Source of the DNA: Ruminococcaceae bacterium BL-4 | GTDB lineage: Bacteria; Bacillota; Clostridia; Oscillospirales; Acutalibacteraceae | Length of the DNA: 64,000 bases | NCBI GenBank assembly: GCA_902809935.1 | Contig: LR778134.1 | Location: forward strand, 1,550,001-1,614,000 | Direction: 5' to 3' | Notes under the pieces: generated by a model | Seen by the model: the letters and a program-made list of their open reading frames with translations, nothing else | Told to the model about the DNA's origin: nothing | Database searches by the model: none | In this document: piece after piece, positions 16,050 to 25,747 of the stretch | Numbering within the stretch: position 1 is the stretch's first letter | Layout of the letters: every line of letters begins with the position of its first letter | Translations under genes and position numbers: made by a program

Positions 16050-16925
16050 TTATTGTGTATCATGCTTTTTTCCGCTCAAATCGTAAGCCGATATCAAAAC
16101 ATAATGGGGCTTTCCATTTGCATCATAGGCAGTCACGAGCCCAACGTGCTTTTTGCCGCTGGAATCGTACATCGTGATCACACCGGATTTAACTTCCACG
16201 CCAACCCAGCAAACGGGGGAGGACGGATAAGATCCGTACCACTCGTGAACTTCCCAGACTGCATAATAGACCCAGCCTTTTTTCTTATTGGAAACTGATA
16301 TCCGATTGTAGTAATTGTCTTTGCCGTACTGATCAAGTATTTTGCTCGGTACCGTCTGAATACTTGTTCCGGATCCGACATACAGCCGCACGCCGAGTCC
16401 GTCAGTAACTTCGAAATGGTCGAAATTTGCGTTGCCCTGTGTACTGGACTTTGCCCACGATAACGTGATCGCCATTCCGATCGGTACTTGCGTCTTAGAT
16501 ACTTTAGCGGACGGAGCGCCGGCTGCGTAATAAGGCCGCGCGGGAATGGTAAGAGTTCCATCAACCTCGCCGTTGTTGCCTGCAGGACCGTATCCATTGA
16601 CCGTATCGCCCCAGTATTTTCCGAATACGGTGACGTCGTAATCACTGTCACTCCGGCTAAAGTCCCAGGAACCTTCTACTTGCCCGACCCAGTTCCCGTT
16701 TCCGTTGTAAATTCCTTCTCCGTCTGCGCTGTAATTTTCAACGCCGCACTGTGTGTGAACACCGTATTCACTCATTCCACCATTGATACAGGTCGTGGAT
16801 GCGTGTACATGGACACGTGCCGTATATTCGCTGATAATTTCGACAGATGCGGATAAGTATGCTTGGGTGGTGCTAGAGCCCCAGTAATAACTGTAGTCGC
16901 TATTGCCGCCATACCATTCAGCCAT
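16050..16925 (-). CDS. Phage minor structural / receptor-binding region protein
   Basis: A 291-residue, Tyr/Gly/Ser-rich, beta-strand-like protein. The first 130 residues resemble a carbohydrate-binding-like sandwich, the middle (about 135-240) looks like an Ig- or FnIII-type fold, and the last 45 residues hold three short repeats of the form TAYDANGKPHYVLI. It lies between the tail fibre gene and the lysis genes, so it most likely sits at the tail tip. No family is recognised with confidence. Confidence 0.55.
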   Translation of the reverse strand: MAEWYGGNSDYSYYWGSSTTQAYLSASVEIISEYTARVHVHASTTCINGGMSEYGVHTQCGVENYSADGEGIYNGNGNWVGQVEGSWDFSRSDSDYDVTVFGKYWGDTVNGYGPAGNNGEVDGTLTIPARPYYAAGAPSAKVSKTQVPIGMAITLSWAKSSTQGNANFDHFEVTDGLGVRLYVGSGTSIQTVPSKILDQYGKDNYYNRISVSNKKKGWVYYAVWEVHEWYGSYPSSPVCWVGVEVKSGVITMYDSSGKKHVGLVTAYDANGKPHYVLISAYDLSGKKHDTQ

Positions 16926-16940
16926 TTAAATCACATCCCA

Positions 16941-17939
16941 TCATAACAGTTGAATATAAAAGCTGTTGGCGGCTGCAGTAGCAGGTGCTGCCGAGGTGCC
17001 CCAGTTAATTCCCATTGCATGCAGACCATCTACACGGTTATTACATCCGTGACCGCCATTGGCAATTGGCAGCGGACCGGTCGTATTTCCAAGACCCATC
17101 ACACTACGGCTGGCGGCAAGTGAATTCTGTCCGGTGCCTCCGCTGGATACCGGTACGGGACCGGATGATCCTAATCCCATAGCATTACGGGTGTCAGATA
17201 AGGATTTTTCTCCGGTGCCGCCCTGCTCTGGGGGAACGGTTCCATCTTTGTTCAGTCCGGCGATACCGTTTGCATGACCTTTTGACTCATTGATTGCATT
17301 AATTTTTTGGAGCAGATTTCCCGCCGTGTCTCCGGATAATGTGTTTTGGACGTTTGCAAACCAGGTACTAAATGCATTGTTAACCTTGGTCTGAAAGTCC
17401 TGATACATCGTATTGTATTGCGCAAACAATTCTTTGGTAGAGACATCAGTGACTGCTGATGCTACAATTCCACACACACTATTGTCAAATCTGAAGTCTT
17501 CAATATTTGAATCAGATATTTTTACTGCACCTTTGGCAACTTTGATTTGGCACAGCTTAATATCGTCGATATCAGATGTCCGACTAAGGGGAGGAATCGT
17601 TGGACTACTTGCAGGAGTGCCGGCTATATAAGTGAGTTTTGCGTTTTGGTTAATAAGGTCGCGCCGTACAACGATAATGTCGATTCGGTCAAGTGCCCCG
17701 TCAGCCGTCGGAACGGTAAGGTTAAATTCTCCGTCACTGTTGTCGAGCTCATATCGGTACCCGTCGATAAAAGCGACGCCAGGTAATACGGTTATCCGCA
17801 TATCGTTATGGAGCGCCCTGATTTTAAGTCCATCTGCTGGCTTTGCAAAAACTCCGTTTTTAAAAAATGATGCAAAATATGCAGCGAAATCTGCTGCAGA
17901 ATAAGTGGGCCCATTAAAGAAACTGCAATGTTCTGCCAT
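16941..17939 (-). CDS. Tail fibre / baseplate upper protein with GGTG repeats
   Basis: A 332-residue protein. The N-terminal 140 residues look like the attachment domain of siphophage baseplate proteins: short beta strands, GVAFIDGYRYEL and DRIDIIVVRRDL. A short helical stretch follows, and the C-terminal 110 residues contain three collagen-like or fibre repeats with the pattern GGTGxxSLxxxRxxMGLG (at 17.05-17.23 kb). Such repeats form trimeric fibre shafts ending in a receptor-binding tip. It would bind the host surface, perhaps the polymer changed by the GT2/DUF6020 cargo genes. Confidence 0.7.
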   Translation of the reverse strand: MAEHCSFFNGPTYSAADFAAYFASFFKNGVFAKPADGLKIRALHNDMRITVLPGVAFIDGYRYELDNSDGEFNLTVPTADGALDRIDIIVVRRDLINQNAKLTYIAGTPASSPTIPPLSRTSDIDDIKLCQIKVAKGAVKISDSNIEDFRFDNSVCGIVASAVTDVSTKELFAQYNTMYQDFQTKVNNAFSTWFANVQNTLSGDTAGNLLQKINAINESKGHANGIAGLNKDGTVPPEQGGTGEKSLSDTRNAMGLGSSGPVPVSSGGTGQNSLAASRSVMGLGNTTGPLPIANGGHGCNNRVDGLHAMGINWGTSAAPATAAANSFYIQLL

Positions 17940-17956
17940 TATTTAAATCCTCCTAT

Positions 17957-18094
17957 TCAATTAGAAATATTACTTTTAATAATTTCGTCGGCTTCTGTTT
18001 GAGTTATCTTTTTTCCGACAAGAGAGTTAATTTGCTCTGTGGTAACGCATCCTAACTTAAACTGGATCATCAAAAAATTAGCGACTGCACTCAT
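17957..18094 (-). CDS. XkdX-like small phage protein (45 aa)
   Basis: A 45-codon frame starting at an ATG that overlaps the stop of the upstream gene. The protein, with FLMIQFKLGCVTTEQIN and TQTEADEII, follows the XkdX pattern: a short helix, then a 'T-x-E-x-A-x-x-I' motif. XkdX genes commonly lie beside tail fibre genes in Bacillus and Clostridium phages; the role is unknown. Confidence 0.7.
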   Translation of the reverse strand: MSAVANFLMIQFKLGCVTTEQINSLVGKKITQTEADEIIKSNISN

Positions 18095-18453
18095 GCTTCG
18101 TCCCCTCCCATAATTTGGGCGAGCTGCATCTCCTCCAATGCGGCCACCCGGCTTTCAAGTGTCGGAGTGTTTTTCTGCTTTTCGATTGCGGTAAGTTCTT
18201 CTGCCGTGTAGGGAATATACCGCTCAATATCTTCGTACTCATCGTAGGCGTCATGACCGACTACTGCCGGAACATCAACCACCTTTTCGACGTCCTTTCC
18301 ACCATTTGGATAGACGCGCACCGTCTTTAGGTGCGATTGTTCTGTAACGGCCGTTACCGCATCATGATGAATCGTCAGCTTGTCCGATTCCAGATGACCT
18401 TTTGTAAGATCCGGATTCAAGATTTCATTGCCCTGTTGATCTAAAATTTTCAT
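18091..18453 (-). CDS. Phage tail-region protein of unknown function
   Basis: A 120-residue acidic protein. It begins MKILDQQGNEI, contains VRVYPNGGKDVEKVVDVPAVVGHDAYDEYED, and ends in a helical ESRVAALEEMQ segment before XkdX. Proteins like this accompany XkdX in many clostridial prophages. Its start is fixed by an AAGGAG site 9 bp before the ATG at 18453. An upstream in-frame extension to 18489 would overlap the previous gene and lacks such a site. Confidence 0.6.
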   Translation of the reverse strand: MKILDQQGNEILNPDLTKGHLESDKLTIHHDAVTAVTEQSHLKTVRVYPNGGKDVEKVVDVPAVVGHDAYDEYEDIERYIPYTAEELTAIEKQKNTPTLESRVAALEEMQLAQIMGGDEA

Positions 18454-18470
18454 AATTTTTATTCTCCTTT

Positions 18471-20039
18471 TTAAGATAATCGTTCCCAAATATAAACTGC
18501 CAAATAAGGCGGCATGTTGTTGTGTGGCTGATTATTACCAATTTTACACAGATCAAATCCATAATACGTACCCTGGTTTACAGAACTTTTAGTATAACAA
18601 GTGTGGCCGTTATTAACATTACTGCCTCCATCCCACACTTGAAAATAAGGCAGTTCAGCATCTGTTAAAGTGTGAGTGGATTCCCCTCCCGTGCCTCCGG
18701 CTTTGTAGGTGTTTCCGGAGGCAAGCAAAAATTTATCTTTAATTTGCTGCCATGTGCCGCCGTATTTTGATGCGGGGCTGGTACTCTTGGTGCTGATATA
18801 AATATCTCCCACGTCGTACTTGTCCGGAATGCCCTTCAAATCCGTGTATTCTCCAGTGTAGGCCGCGGTGGATAATGCTGGAGTTCCCACGATATGAGCG
18901 TAGGGGATAGGCAGCTTTTTGATCTTATCGTTTTGCGTCGGAATGTCATTCCCGAGCGTTGGGGTGTATGTTGCGCCGGAAGAATCATAGACCTCTTCCA
19001 CCGTTGGAATTCTGGTATTAAGGTGATATCCCCAGTCCTTATTCATGCAGGTGACAAGGTCTCCTAAGTCCCAGTCTTTTTTGTATTGCTTTTTTCCGTC
19101 CGGCCGGATTCGTTCTGTTGCAGTACAGATGTTTTTGTTTTCGGTCAGCTTTTCTAAACCACGCTGCTTTAGCCTTGCCTTGTAGCTGCTGTCTGACTCG
19201 CCGTCATTACGCTGCAGATCTCGGGCATCAACTACGAGTTCCCTAGGAATTTCTGATTCTGTACCGGGTAGTCTGACAAATACGCCGATACGCGCGTTGT
19301 CTTCGCCTTCACCCATCACAAAGGCGACGTTTTTGTAATCAGCGTTATTCTCCAAATAGCTTTCTCCGAGGATAGTGTCATACTTTTTGGAAAAGATGCA
19401 GCGTTGATTAGTTGTTTGACCAATTGTCCGGTCAAGCCCTCGGTATAACTGGAATCTGTATGTCCATGTTTTGCGGTCAAATACCGTTTTAAAGCCGATA
19501 TCGTTATCCTGGCATAATTTGGTGACTAAGGATAAGACCTCGCCGTAGGTGTCCTGTAGGCTTACTTTGGGAGTACCTGATAAGGCAGGTCCTAATACAA
19601 AATGAGGGACGCTTCGTGCTGCCATGTAAGAAGCCGCAGAAGAGTCCCTAAAAGTGAGATTGTTTTGAGTTAATGATCGTCCGACCAGTGTTCGCACAAC
19701 AGTATCGAGTTCCGTGTTGTTAAAATTCTGCGTCTCAAGATTATATCGGTCTTTTAACAGGATCGATAGATCATAGGCAATAACAGACAGCTCAAATTGA
19801 CCGTCCATATCCACTTTTTCTACACTTTTAATGATGTAGGCCGTTTCGTCGCCACGCTTGTGCAGAATGTTTTCCTGCTTTAGGAGGTTAAGATTGTGCG
19901 GAGAAATGGCACAGTGTAAGTCCATCTCTCCGACGTCGTTGTACTTGCGCTTGACGTCCAGTGATGTAACTTTGATTCGTCCATAGTTGGGCGGGATCGT
20001 CTGTCCGGCGGGTGGGGGAGTATAGCAAGTGAGGACCAT
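18471..20039 (-). CDS. Tail-associated baseplate protein with Gp37-like and tail-collar-like parts
   Basis: A 522-residue protein. Residues 1-350 resemble the siphovirus ReqiPepy6 Gp37-like tail protein family: VKRKYNDVGEMDLHCAIS, an AYDLSILLKDR segment and YKNVAFVMGEGE. The last 110 residues have the phage tail-collar pattern: GDIYIST, GTWQQIKDKFLLASG, GGESTHTLT and the terminal NMPPYLAVYIWER. The fusion places a receptor- or assembly-related collar module on the tail tip protein. It follows Dit, as expected for a tail-lysin or tip gene, but no peptidase motif is seen. Confidence 0.7.
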   Translation of the reverse strand: MVLTCYTPPPAGQTIPPNYGRIKVTSLDVKRKYNDVGEMDLHCAISPHNLNLLKQENILHKRGDETAYIIKSVEKVDMDGQFELSVIAYDLSILLKDRYNLETQNFNNTELDTVVRTLVGRSLTQNNLTFRDSSAASYMAARSVPHFVLGPALSGTPKVSLQDTYGEVLSLVTKLCQDNDIGFKTVFDRKTWTYRFQLYRGLDRTIGQTTNQRCIFSKKYDTILGESYLENNADYKNVAFVMGEGEDNARIGVFVRLPGTESEIPRELVVDARDLQRNDGESDSSYKARLKQRGLEKLTENKNICTATERIRPDGKKQYKKDWDLGDLVTCMNKDWGYHLNTRIPTVEEVYDSSGATYTPTLGNDIPTQNDKIKKLPIPYAHIVGTPALSTAAYTGEYTDLKGIPDKYDVGDIYISTKSTSPASKYGGTWQQIKDKFLLASGNTYKAGGTGGESTHTLTDAELPYFQVWDGGSNVNNGHTCYTKSSVNQGTYYGFDLCKIGNNQPHNNMPPYLAVYIWERLS

Positions 20040-20052
20040 CTATATCATCTCC

Positions 20053-20901
20053 TCATAGATAAATTGGATCATAAGTGATCCCGCAGTCCAGGTTGTCTGT
20101 GTTTGTGTCAGAATAATACCGCAGAACGTTATCTCCGGCGTGGAGCTGCAGATAGTCACAGTCCGGATCGACGCAATTACTGATATCTGTGTGTACTCCA
20201 CCTCGCAGCAGATCTGCAGACTGGTTTTCCGTATCCACCGTGACAACATCCCCCGACTGCATATCCAAATGGTCAAACTGGAAATACTCGCGGGTATTTG
20301 CGTTGAGGATGCCGGGATTTTTGATTGCTGCATGTGCCTGAAAAGTGATCAGCATTCCGCATGGCAGATCTCCGGGGTTATAGATGTTTTTAATTAATGA
20401 CTGCTCACGGGTAGCAAAAGTAATCGCTTTAAAGGCGGTTGGAAACTTGAACTTTTTGATCCACTGTGCAAGCTGTATGGACTTTGAATCAATCGCTCTG
20501 TAGCACGGCTCATATGCCGTAGCGGCTAAGTCGAATTCCAGCAGCAATGAGGTGTCGTCTGCATGATTGTCTTTGATATCCGGCGTGTTTTTGATTCGGA
20601 AAGAGATCACGCGGTCTTTAATGGTGTCTACATACTGGAATTTCTGCAACGGATTAAAAAAGGAACGCACGGAGCGTTCCAATAAATCCATTTCTGTTTG
20701 TGAGTCTGCCTTCAGATAACATACAAATTCCAGTGGCCGGGGTCCGAGATCCGTATGCAGGACGGATTCTCCGATTTGATCAACCCCTTTTGACGTCGTA
20801 AAGTTTGCGGGAATCATTCCTAGATCATAGGTGTATAAGATCCTGCGGTCATAGTCGATATCGAATTGTTTTCTGGTCGTGAGATTTTTAAAGTATTCCA
20901 T
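20053..20901 (-). CDS. Distal tail protein (Dit-like)
   Basis: This protein of 282 residues is encoded immediately after the tape measure gene, the standard Dit position. The N-terminus (FDIDYDRRILYTYDLGMIPANF) and the segment EFVCYLKADSQTEMDLLERSVRSFF fit phage tail family proteins, followed by a beta-rich galectin-like C-terminal half. Dit forms the hub between tail tube and baseplate. GGAGGG touches an ATG at 20907, so the ATG at 20901 with 6-bp spacing is used. Confidence 0.72.
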   Translation of the reverse strand: MEYFKNLTTRKQFDIDYDRRILYTYDLGMIPANFTTSKGVDQIGESVLHTDLGPRPLEFVCYLKADSQTEMDLLERSVRSFFNPLQKFQYVDTIKDRVISFRIKNTPDIKDNHADDTSLLLEFDLAATAYEPCYRAIDSKSIQLAQWIKKFKFPTAFKAITFATREQSLIKNIYNPGDLPCGMLITFQAHAAIKNPGILNANTREYFQFDHLDMQSGDVVTVDTENQSADLLRGGVHTDISNCVDPDCDYLQLHAGDNVLRYYSDTNTDNLDCGITYDPIYL

Positions 20902-20915
20902 AGGCATCCCTCCTT

Positions 20916-23900
20916 TTATAGCCCGTGTGCGGCTTTGATCTGCTGGCGGTGGAAAGCTGCCGCCGCGGCCGCTGCATCCATTTGTTGGTTTCCGTTGTTA
21001 TTAATTGTGACATCCGGCGCCGCAGACATAAGTGATGCGGTAAGTTCTTTTTTAAGAGATAAGATTCCGTCGGTAATGGCTTGCTTATAAGTATTGGCGT
21101 TATCCTTATCGTACTGTACCTTAAGGACCTGCTTTAAAGGCAGTTTTTGTCCCTGTACCACATCATTGACGGATTCCCAGGTACTCGTATCAATGGTTGG
21201 TTTTACAACCATAGCATCGCGCATGCGCTCTGCAATCGCTCTGGACTGCTTTTCTATAACAGGGGAGGACTGCTTTAAAAGTTCTGCGTACCGATTGACA
21301 AAGTCCACCGGCCACTGTTCATAGTCGCGCATAGGGCCATAGTCAGGGCGGGAGAAATGCAGTAGTCCTTTCACCGTATTGGCAAGACTCCAGGCTGCAT
21401 CATGGACTTTGTTCCACATGCTGCTAATACCACCTGCAAAATTAGCTCCCATATCAGAACCCCATGCAGCTGATGCTCCTCTTAAAGCAGATATAGGTGT
21501 TTGGGCGGTATCCGCAATCAAATTAGCAGCAGCTTTGTTTGCCCTTTCTTCTCCGCTGAGCCCACCGGCAAGATTTGATCCGGTGCCGGCTCCAATAGTG
21601 CTTGCAAGGGCTTCCAAACCATAATTAGTGAATATTTGTGCGGCGGTTCCTGCAAGTGTGTTGGCACTGCCTGATACATCACCGCTTTTTCCACTGATTC
21701 CGCTGGCTAGGTTAGAGCCGGTTCCGGATCCGACGGTGTTTGCAGTATCTTCTAGTCCGGCGCCGGTTAAAGCATTCTTTGCGCCCTCTGCGGTATCTCC
21801 GGCAGCACCGGAAACATTGCCGGCGTTGTCCGTCATTCCGGAGCTCAGAGCCTGATCGACGTCAATACCTAACCCATTTAGTTCAGCAATGATATTGGGA
21901 CGTTGGTCTTCTGTTGCAGTCTGTAGTTGACTAATCAGATTAATTGCCTGTAACTGTACCTCAGGGGCTTTATTTGCTAAAATATTAATCAGGGCGTCGG
22001 TAGGTTCGATACCGGCGTTCTGCATTGCGGTTTTAAGATTCTGTGTTGAAACAGAAACTTGATTGGATGCACCTTTAACTACATTATCTACTGCAGAGTT
22101 TACATCTCCCGACTTACTTTCAATTCCGTCTGCAGTACCTTGCGTAGCATTTGCCGCAGCTTCCTTGTTATAATTAGTAGCCTCTGGCGCCTTATCTTCT
22201 GCTGCTTTTTGTACTGCAGTCCAAGTCTTAGATGCCTCGTCGTAAGTAAGATTATAACTTTTAGACAATCCATCTGCCACAGCATCTCCGGGGGCCTTTC
22301 CAAGCTTTGTGAGTTCAGCTGCAACTTCTGGTGCATGGTCATTTGATGCTTCAGTAATTTTATTCCATGTTCCTGTGGTGGCGTCGTATACAAGCCCCGA
22401 GGCATTTTCAATTTGTGTTGCTAATTCTTTCGGAATACTTTGACCACTTTCTGTAGCCTTTTCAACAGCAGCTAATTGTTCAGGGGATGATGCAATTTGA
22501 TTTCCCAGATATGACCACATAGCGTCGTAATTTCCGGCAGCAGCGCCCCATTCGTTAATTTGGGATAAGCCGTCAATAACACTCTGAGGGATTTCTCGTC
22601 CAGAGTTTCGGCAATCTTGTTCGATTTTTTCCAACTGAGACTTTTGTGGGGCCATAGCAGTGTACAAGTCCGACATTGCTTTTTTTGCACCATCGCTTAA
22701 TTTTGAGCTATGCTGTGCCACTTCTGCTTGAAATTGTGTAGCAATATTTCCGATATCGCTTTGATTTGACTGAATAAGGCTTGAAGCCCATTGTTGGGTA
22801 TCAGACTGGAATCCTGGTAGTACAGAATTTAATTCGTCTCCGTAAGCTTTTTGTACTTCCCCTACAGAAAAATTCCACCCTGTGAGAATAACATTAATCT
22901 TTTGATTGTCCAAATTTTCCTGCATTTCTCTTCGAGAATCATCTGCTATTTTTTTTGCAACGTCAGCGCTCATTCCTTCATTAACATGGGATTCGTAGTC
23001 TTGTTGAATGGTAAGGGTTACAGTTTCTTTAGCGGAATCGGCCTCTTTTTGGATTTCCTCAACTCTTTGATTTTCGTCATCGACAATTTTTTTGAAGCTG
23101 TCGTAGTCTAAGCTCCAGTTCCCAGTGTCCAGTTCCCATTGAAAGTTTGAAAGTTTTGCACGATATTTTAGGTCTGATAGTTCTTTGATTTTGTCATTAA
23201 TCTGCTTTTGAATTTTTGTAATATCGGGATTATCTTTACTGAAAGTACCGTTTTCAAAGGCTTTATTTATAGCATCAGCCAATTGTTGTCCTAAAGCTGC
23301 TAATTCTGTTTCAGTAGAAGAATATAAGTTATTGGAGAATTGAGAAAGGCGCGCGTAGGTGGCTGAGTTTACATTGAACCCAACCTGAAGGGCAAGACTG
23401 ACCGCATAATGCTGAGATTCTACATAGTCGGTAGCTTGTTTTACATAATCAGAACATGCCTGTTTGTAGCTGTCCTTTTCGGTTTCTGTGAGCTTCATTC
23501 CAACCGAGACTTTCCAGTTCATTTTTTCGATTGTAGCAATGGTACTTTCCAAGTTCTTTTCGAGGCTGTCCACGTTGTTTTTAGCGTCCATAGCCATCTT
23601 TAATTTTACGGTCCAGTCTGTTTTAGTAAGATGCTCAACTACCTTTTGGCATTCTTCTGCGGATAATTTCACATTTCCGAAATGCTTTGCAAGATCTGCA
23701 GATACAGCAGCATCGTGAGCCTTTTTCATCGCTAGAGCAATACCAATACCAAGAGCAGTGGCAGTTGTAATGACGAGTTTTGCGGGCGTTGGGATTTTTC
23801 CAAGAACTCCTACAAATTTAAGACCGGACGCTGCTGCAGTCTCTGCGCCTTTTGCTACAGTATCAGCTGCAGTTTTTCCCTCGGTAGCGGATACAGCAGC

Positions 23901-25679
23901 TTTTCCCATTTTAGAGGTTAAAGTACCGAGTCCAGAAGTCATTTTTCCAAAAATCTTTAGTACCGGTCCACCTGCTGCAACGATCCCCGCGCCTTTGATG
24001 GCCGCATCTTTTTGGGCGTCTGATAATTTATCAAACTTATCTACCAAGTCACTAATAGCCGACATGCCCTTCTCAGCATACGGAAGCAATTTTTCACCAA
24101 TTTCAATTCCTACGTTCTTAATTTTATTGAGTTCTTTCTGCATTTTTATAGCAGGGTTTGCGTTCATTGTATCAAAAGCTTTTTGTGTAGCACCTGCTGA
24201 GCCTGCCATTTGCTGCAAAACTTTATTGTATTCTCTGCCGCTGTCAGACATGATGGAAAGGGCGGCCTTTCCACCTTCCACGCTGCCGAACATATCGCTT
24301 AGTTTTTCTCCGCTTTTCTCGGCATAGTCCTGCAGCATTTGCAAGATTTCCGTAACTGGTTTACCTTTGGCAACAAGATCGGAAAATCCTTCTCCAGACA
24401 TTTTGCGTAAAGCCTTGTCCGCATCTGTGCCGCTTTTACCTAGTTCATTAAGCATCGAGTTGTAATAGGTGGTAGCCTCTGCGGTATCAATTCCACGTTT
24501 TGTCATGATGGCCATAGCTGTACACACATCATTAATCGCAACGTTATTGGCTTTGGCAGTGGGAATCACGCGGCCTAAACTGGATGATAGCTGGTCCACA
24601 GTCGTTTTGCCGATATTCTGTGTGGTGATCAATTTATCACTGATACTAGAGGCATTATCTGCACTCAAGCCGTAGGCATTGAGTACCGAGGTTACAACGT
24701 CAACGGCTTTTGCCGTATCCGTAAATCCACCGCGTGCCAGTTTTACCATGTCGGTCGTAAATCCAATGGCTTTGCCGGAATCTACGCCTGCAGAAATAGA
24801 CTGATAAAGAGCTTCGTTTAAATCTGTGACTGCAACACCGGTTTGGTTTGATGCGTTAGTGATCCCAGTTTTAAGTTGATCGTAAGAAAGCTTTGTACTG
24901 TCCGCAATAGTGCTGACTTTAGCGTAGCTGGTTTCGGCGCTCTCGGCCCATTTGTAAGCCGCTGTACCGGCAGTAACAAGAGGAGCTGTAACAGCCAGAG
25001 ATAAAGTTCCGCCGATTTTGCTCATTGTTTGTCCTGCACTTTGCATTTTGGTTCCGATACCTTCGGCAGCCACACCGAAGGCATGCATTTTGCTTTCTGC
25101 AACGCTAAGCTCGCGCTCCATCCCTTTAATATCAGCCTGTGTATTGTTCATAGCGGCCGCATACTCGTTGATTTTTGCTTTAGAGCCATTAATTTCAAGC
25201 TCTAAAGAGGCATGCCGGGACTGTTCCTGCAAAAGCTGATTGTTTAATTCCTGAGAAGCTTTTGCCGCCTTTTGGTATTCTTCGGACTCTTTACCGTGTG
25301 CGTTTGCAGCGTCCTGCACCTTTGCTTTAGAAGCTTCATACTTTTTGGAAAGCTCGTCAACTTTTTTCCCGGTTTTATCATATTCGGTCTGAGACTTCTT
25401 AATAATCTCATTTAATCCCGATATTCCGGTTTTATAAGCTTCCGCTTTTTGCTTTGCAATTTCGATTTCGGCTGATAGGCGTTTGGATTTTTGTGCGGCG
25501 TCATTAAATACACCGCCTACGCCTTTAGTGGCAGTTTCCATCAATCGTAGCTGTGATTCTGTGAGATTACCAGTACGTTCGAGTTGTTGCAGTTGTCCCA
25601 CCGTGGAAGCGACGCCCTTTTGCAAATTGGAAAAATCAAGGTCAATATGGCCTTCTGCCACGCCTAAATCAATAGCCAT
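20916..25679 (-). CDS. Tail tape measure protein
   Basis: 1587 residues. The first 215 form coiled coils. About 240-560 is a TP901-type tape measure core with GVDSGKAIGFTTDMVKLARGG and KLITTQNIGKTTVDQLSSSLG. A hydrophobic alanine-rich stretch follows near 630-660. The region 1330-1480 holds Gly/Ala-rich repeats such as GSGTGSNLASGISGKSGDV. At roughly 1.5 angstroms per residue the tail would be near 240 nm, a long siphovirus tail. It follows a lipoprotein cargo gene that is closed off by its own terminator. Confidence 0.92.
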   Translation of the reverse strand: MAIDLGVAEGHIDLDFSNLQKGVASTVGQLQQLERTGNLTESQLRLMETATKGVGGVFNDAAQKSKRLSAEIEIAKQKAEAYKTGISGLNEIIKKSQTEYDKTGKKVDELSKKYEASKAKVQDAANAHGKESEEYQKAAKASQELNNQLLQEQSRHASLELEINGSKAKINEYAAAMNNTQADIKGMERELSVAESKMHAFGVAAEGIGTKMQSAGQTMSKIGGTLSLAVTAPLVTAGTAAYKWAESAETSYAKVSTIADSTKLSYDQLKTGITNASNQTGVAVTDLNEALYQSISAGVDSGKAIGFTTDMVKLARGGFTDTAKAVDVVTSVLNAYGLSADNASSISDKLITTQNIGKTTVDQLSSSLGRVIPTAKANNVAINDVCTAMAIMTKRGIDTAEATTYYNSMLNELGKSGTDADKALRKMSGEGFSDLVAKGKPVTEILQMLQDYAEKSGEKLSDMFGSVEGGKAALSIMSDSGREYNKVLQQMAGSAGATQKAFDTMNANPAIKMQKELNKIKNVGIEIGEKLLPYAEKGMSAISDLVDKFDKLSDAQKDAAIKGAGIVAAGGPVLKIFGKMTSGLGTLTSKMGKAAVSATEGKTAADTVAKGAETAAASGLKFVGVLGKIPTPAKLVITTATALGIGIALAMKKAHDAAVSADLAKHFGNVKLSAEECQKVVEHLTKTDWTVKLKMAMDAKNNVDSLEKNLESTIATIEKMNWKVSVGMKLTETEKDSYKQACSDYVKQATDYVESQHYAVSLALQVGFNVNSATYARLSQFSNNLYSSTETELAALGQQLADAINKAFENGTFSKDNPDITKIQKQINDKIKELSDLKYRAKLSNFQWELDTGNWSLDYDSFKKIVDDENQRVEEIQKEADSAKETVTLTIQQDYESHVNEGMSADVAKKIADDSRREMQENLDNQKINVILTGWNFSVGEVQKAYGDELNSVLPGFQSDTQQWASSLIQSNQSDIGNIATQFQAEVAQHSSKLSDGAKKAMSDLYTAMAPQKSQLEKIEQDCRNSGREIPQSVIDGLSQINEWGAAAGNYDAMWSYLGNQIASSPEQLAAVEKATESGQSIPKELATQIENASGLVYDATTGTWNKITEASNDHAPEVAAELTKLGKAPGDAVADGLSKSYNLTYDEASKTWTAVQKAAEDKAPEATNYNKEAAANATQGTADGIESKSGDVNSAVDNVVKGASNQVSVSTQNLKTAMQNAGIEPTDALINILANKAPEVQLQAINLISQLQTATEDQRPNIIAELNGLGIDVDQALSSGMTDNAGNVSGAAGDTAEGAKNALTGAGLEDTANTVGSGTGSNLASGISGKSGDVSGSANTLAGTAAQIFTNYGLEALASTIGAGTGSNLAGGLSGEERANKAAANLIADTAQTPISALRGASAAWGSDMGANFAGGISSMWNKVHDAAWSLANTVKGLLHFSRPDYGPMRDYEQWPVDFVNRYAELLKQSSPVIEKQSRAIAERMRDAMVVKPTIDTSTWESVNDVVQGQKLPLKQVLKVQYDKDNANTYKQAITDGILSLKKELTASLMSAAPDVTINNNGNQQMDAAAAAAAFHRQQIKAAHGL

Positions 25680-25706
25680 TTTATCGCCTCCTGTTTAAAA
25701 ATGGGT

Positions 25707-25736
25707 ATAAAAACACCCCGGGCAGTGCGCCCGAGG
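25707..25736 (-). terminator. Intrinsic terminator between the lipoprotein gene and the tape measure gene
   Basis: On the minus strand CCTCGGGC and GCCCGGGG pair around a 5-nt loop, followed by TGTTTTT. It lies inside the late operon. Confidence 0.8.
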
Positions 25737-25747
25737 TTTATTGAAAA

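Noticed and set aside
21000-25700. Many rightward frames opposite the tape measure gene
   Set aside because: They are antisense shadows of a long low-complexity gene, with no ribosome sites and no family resemblance.
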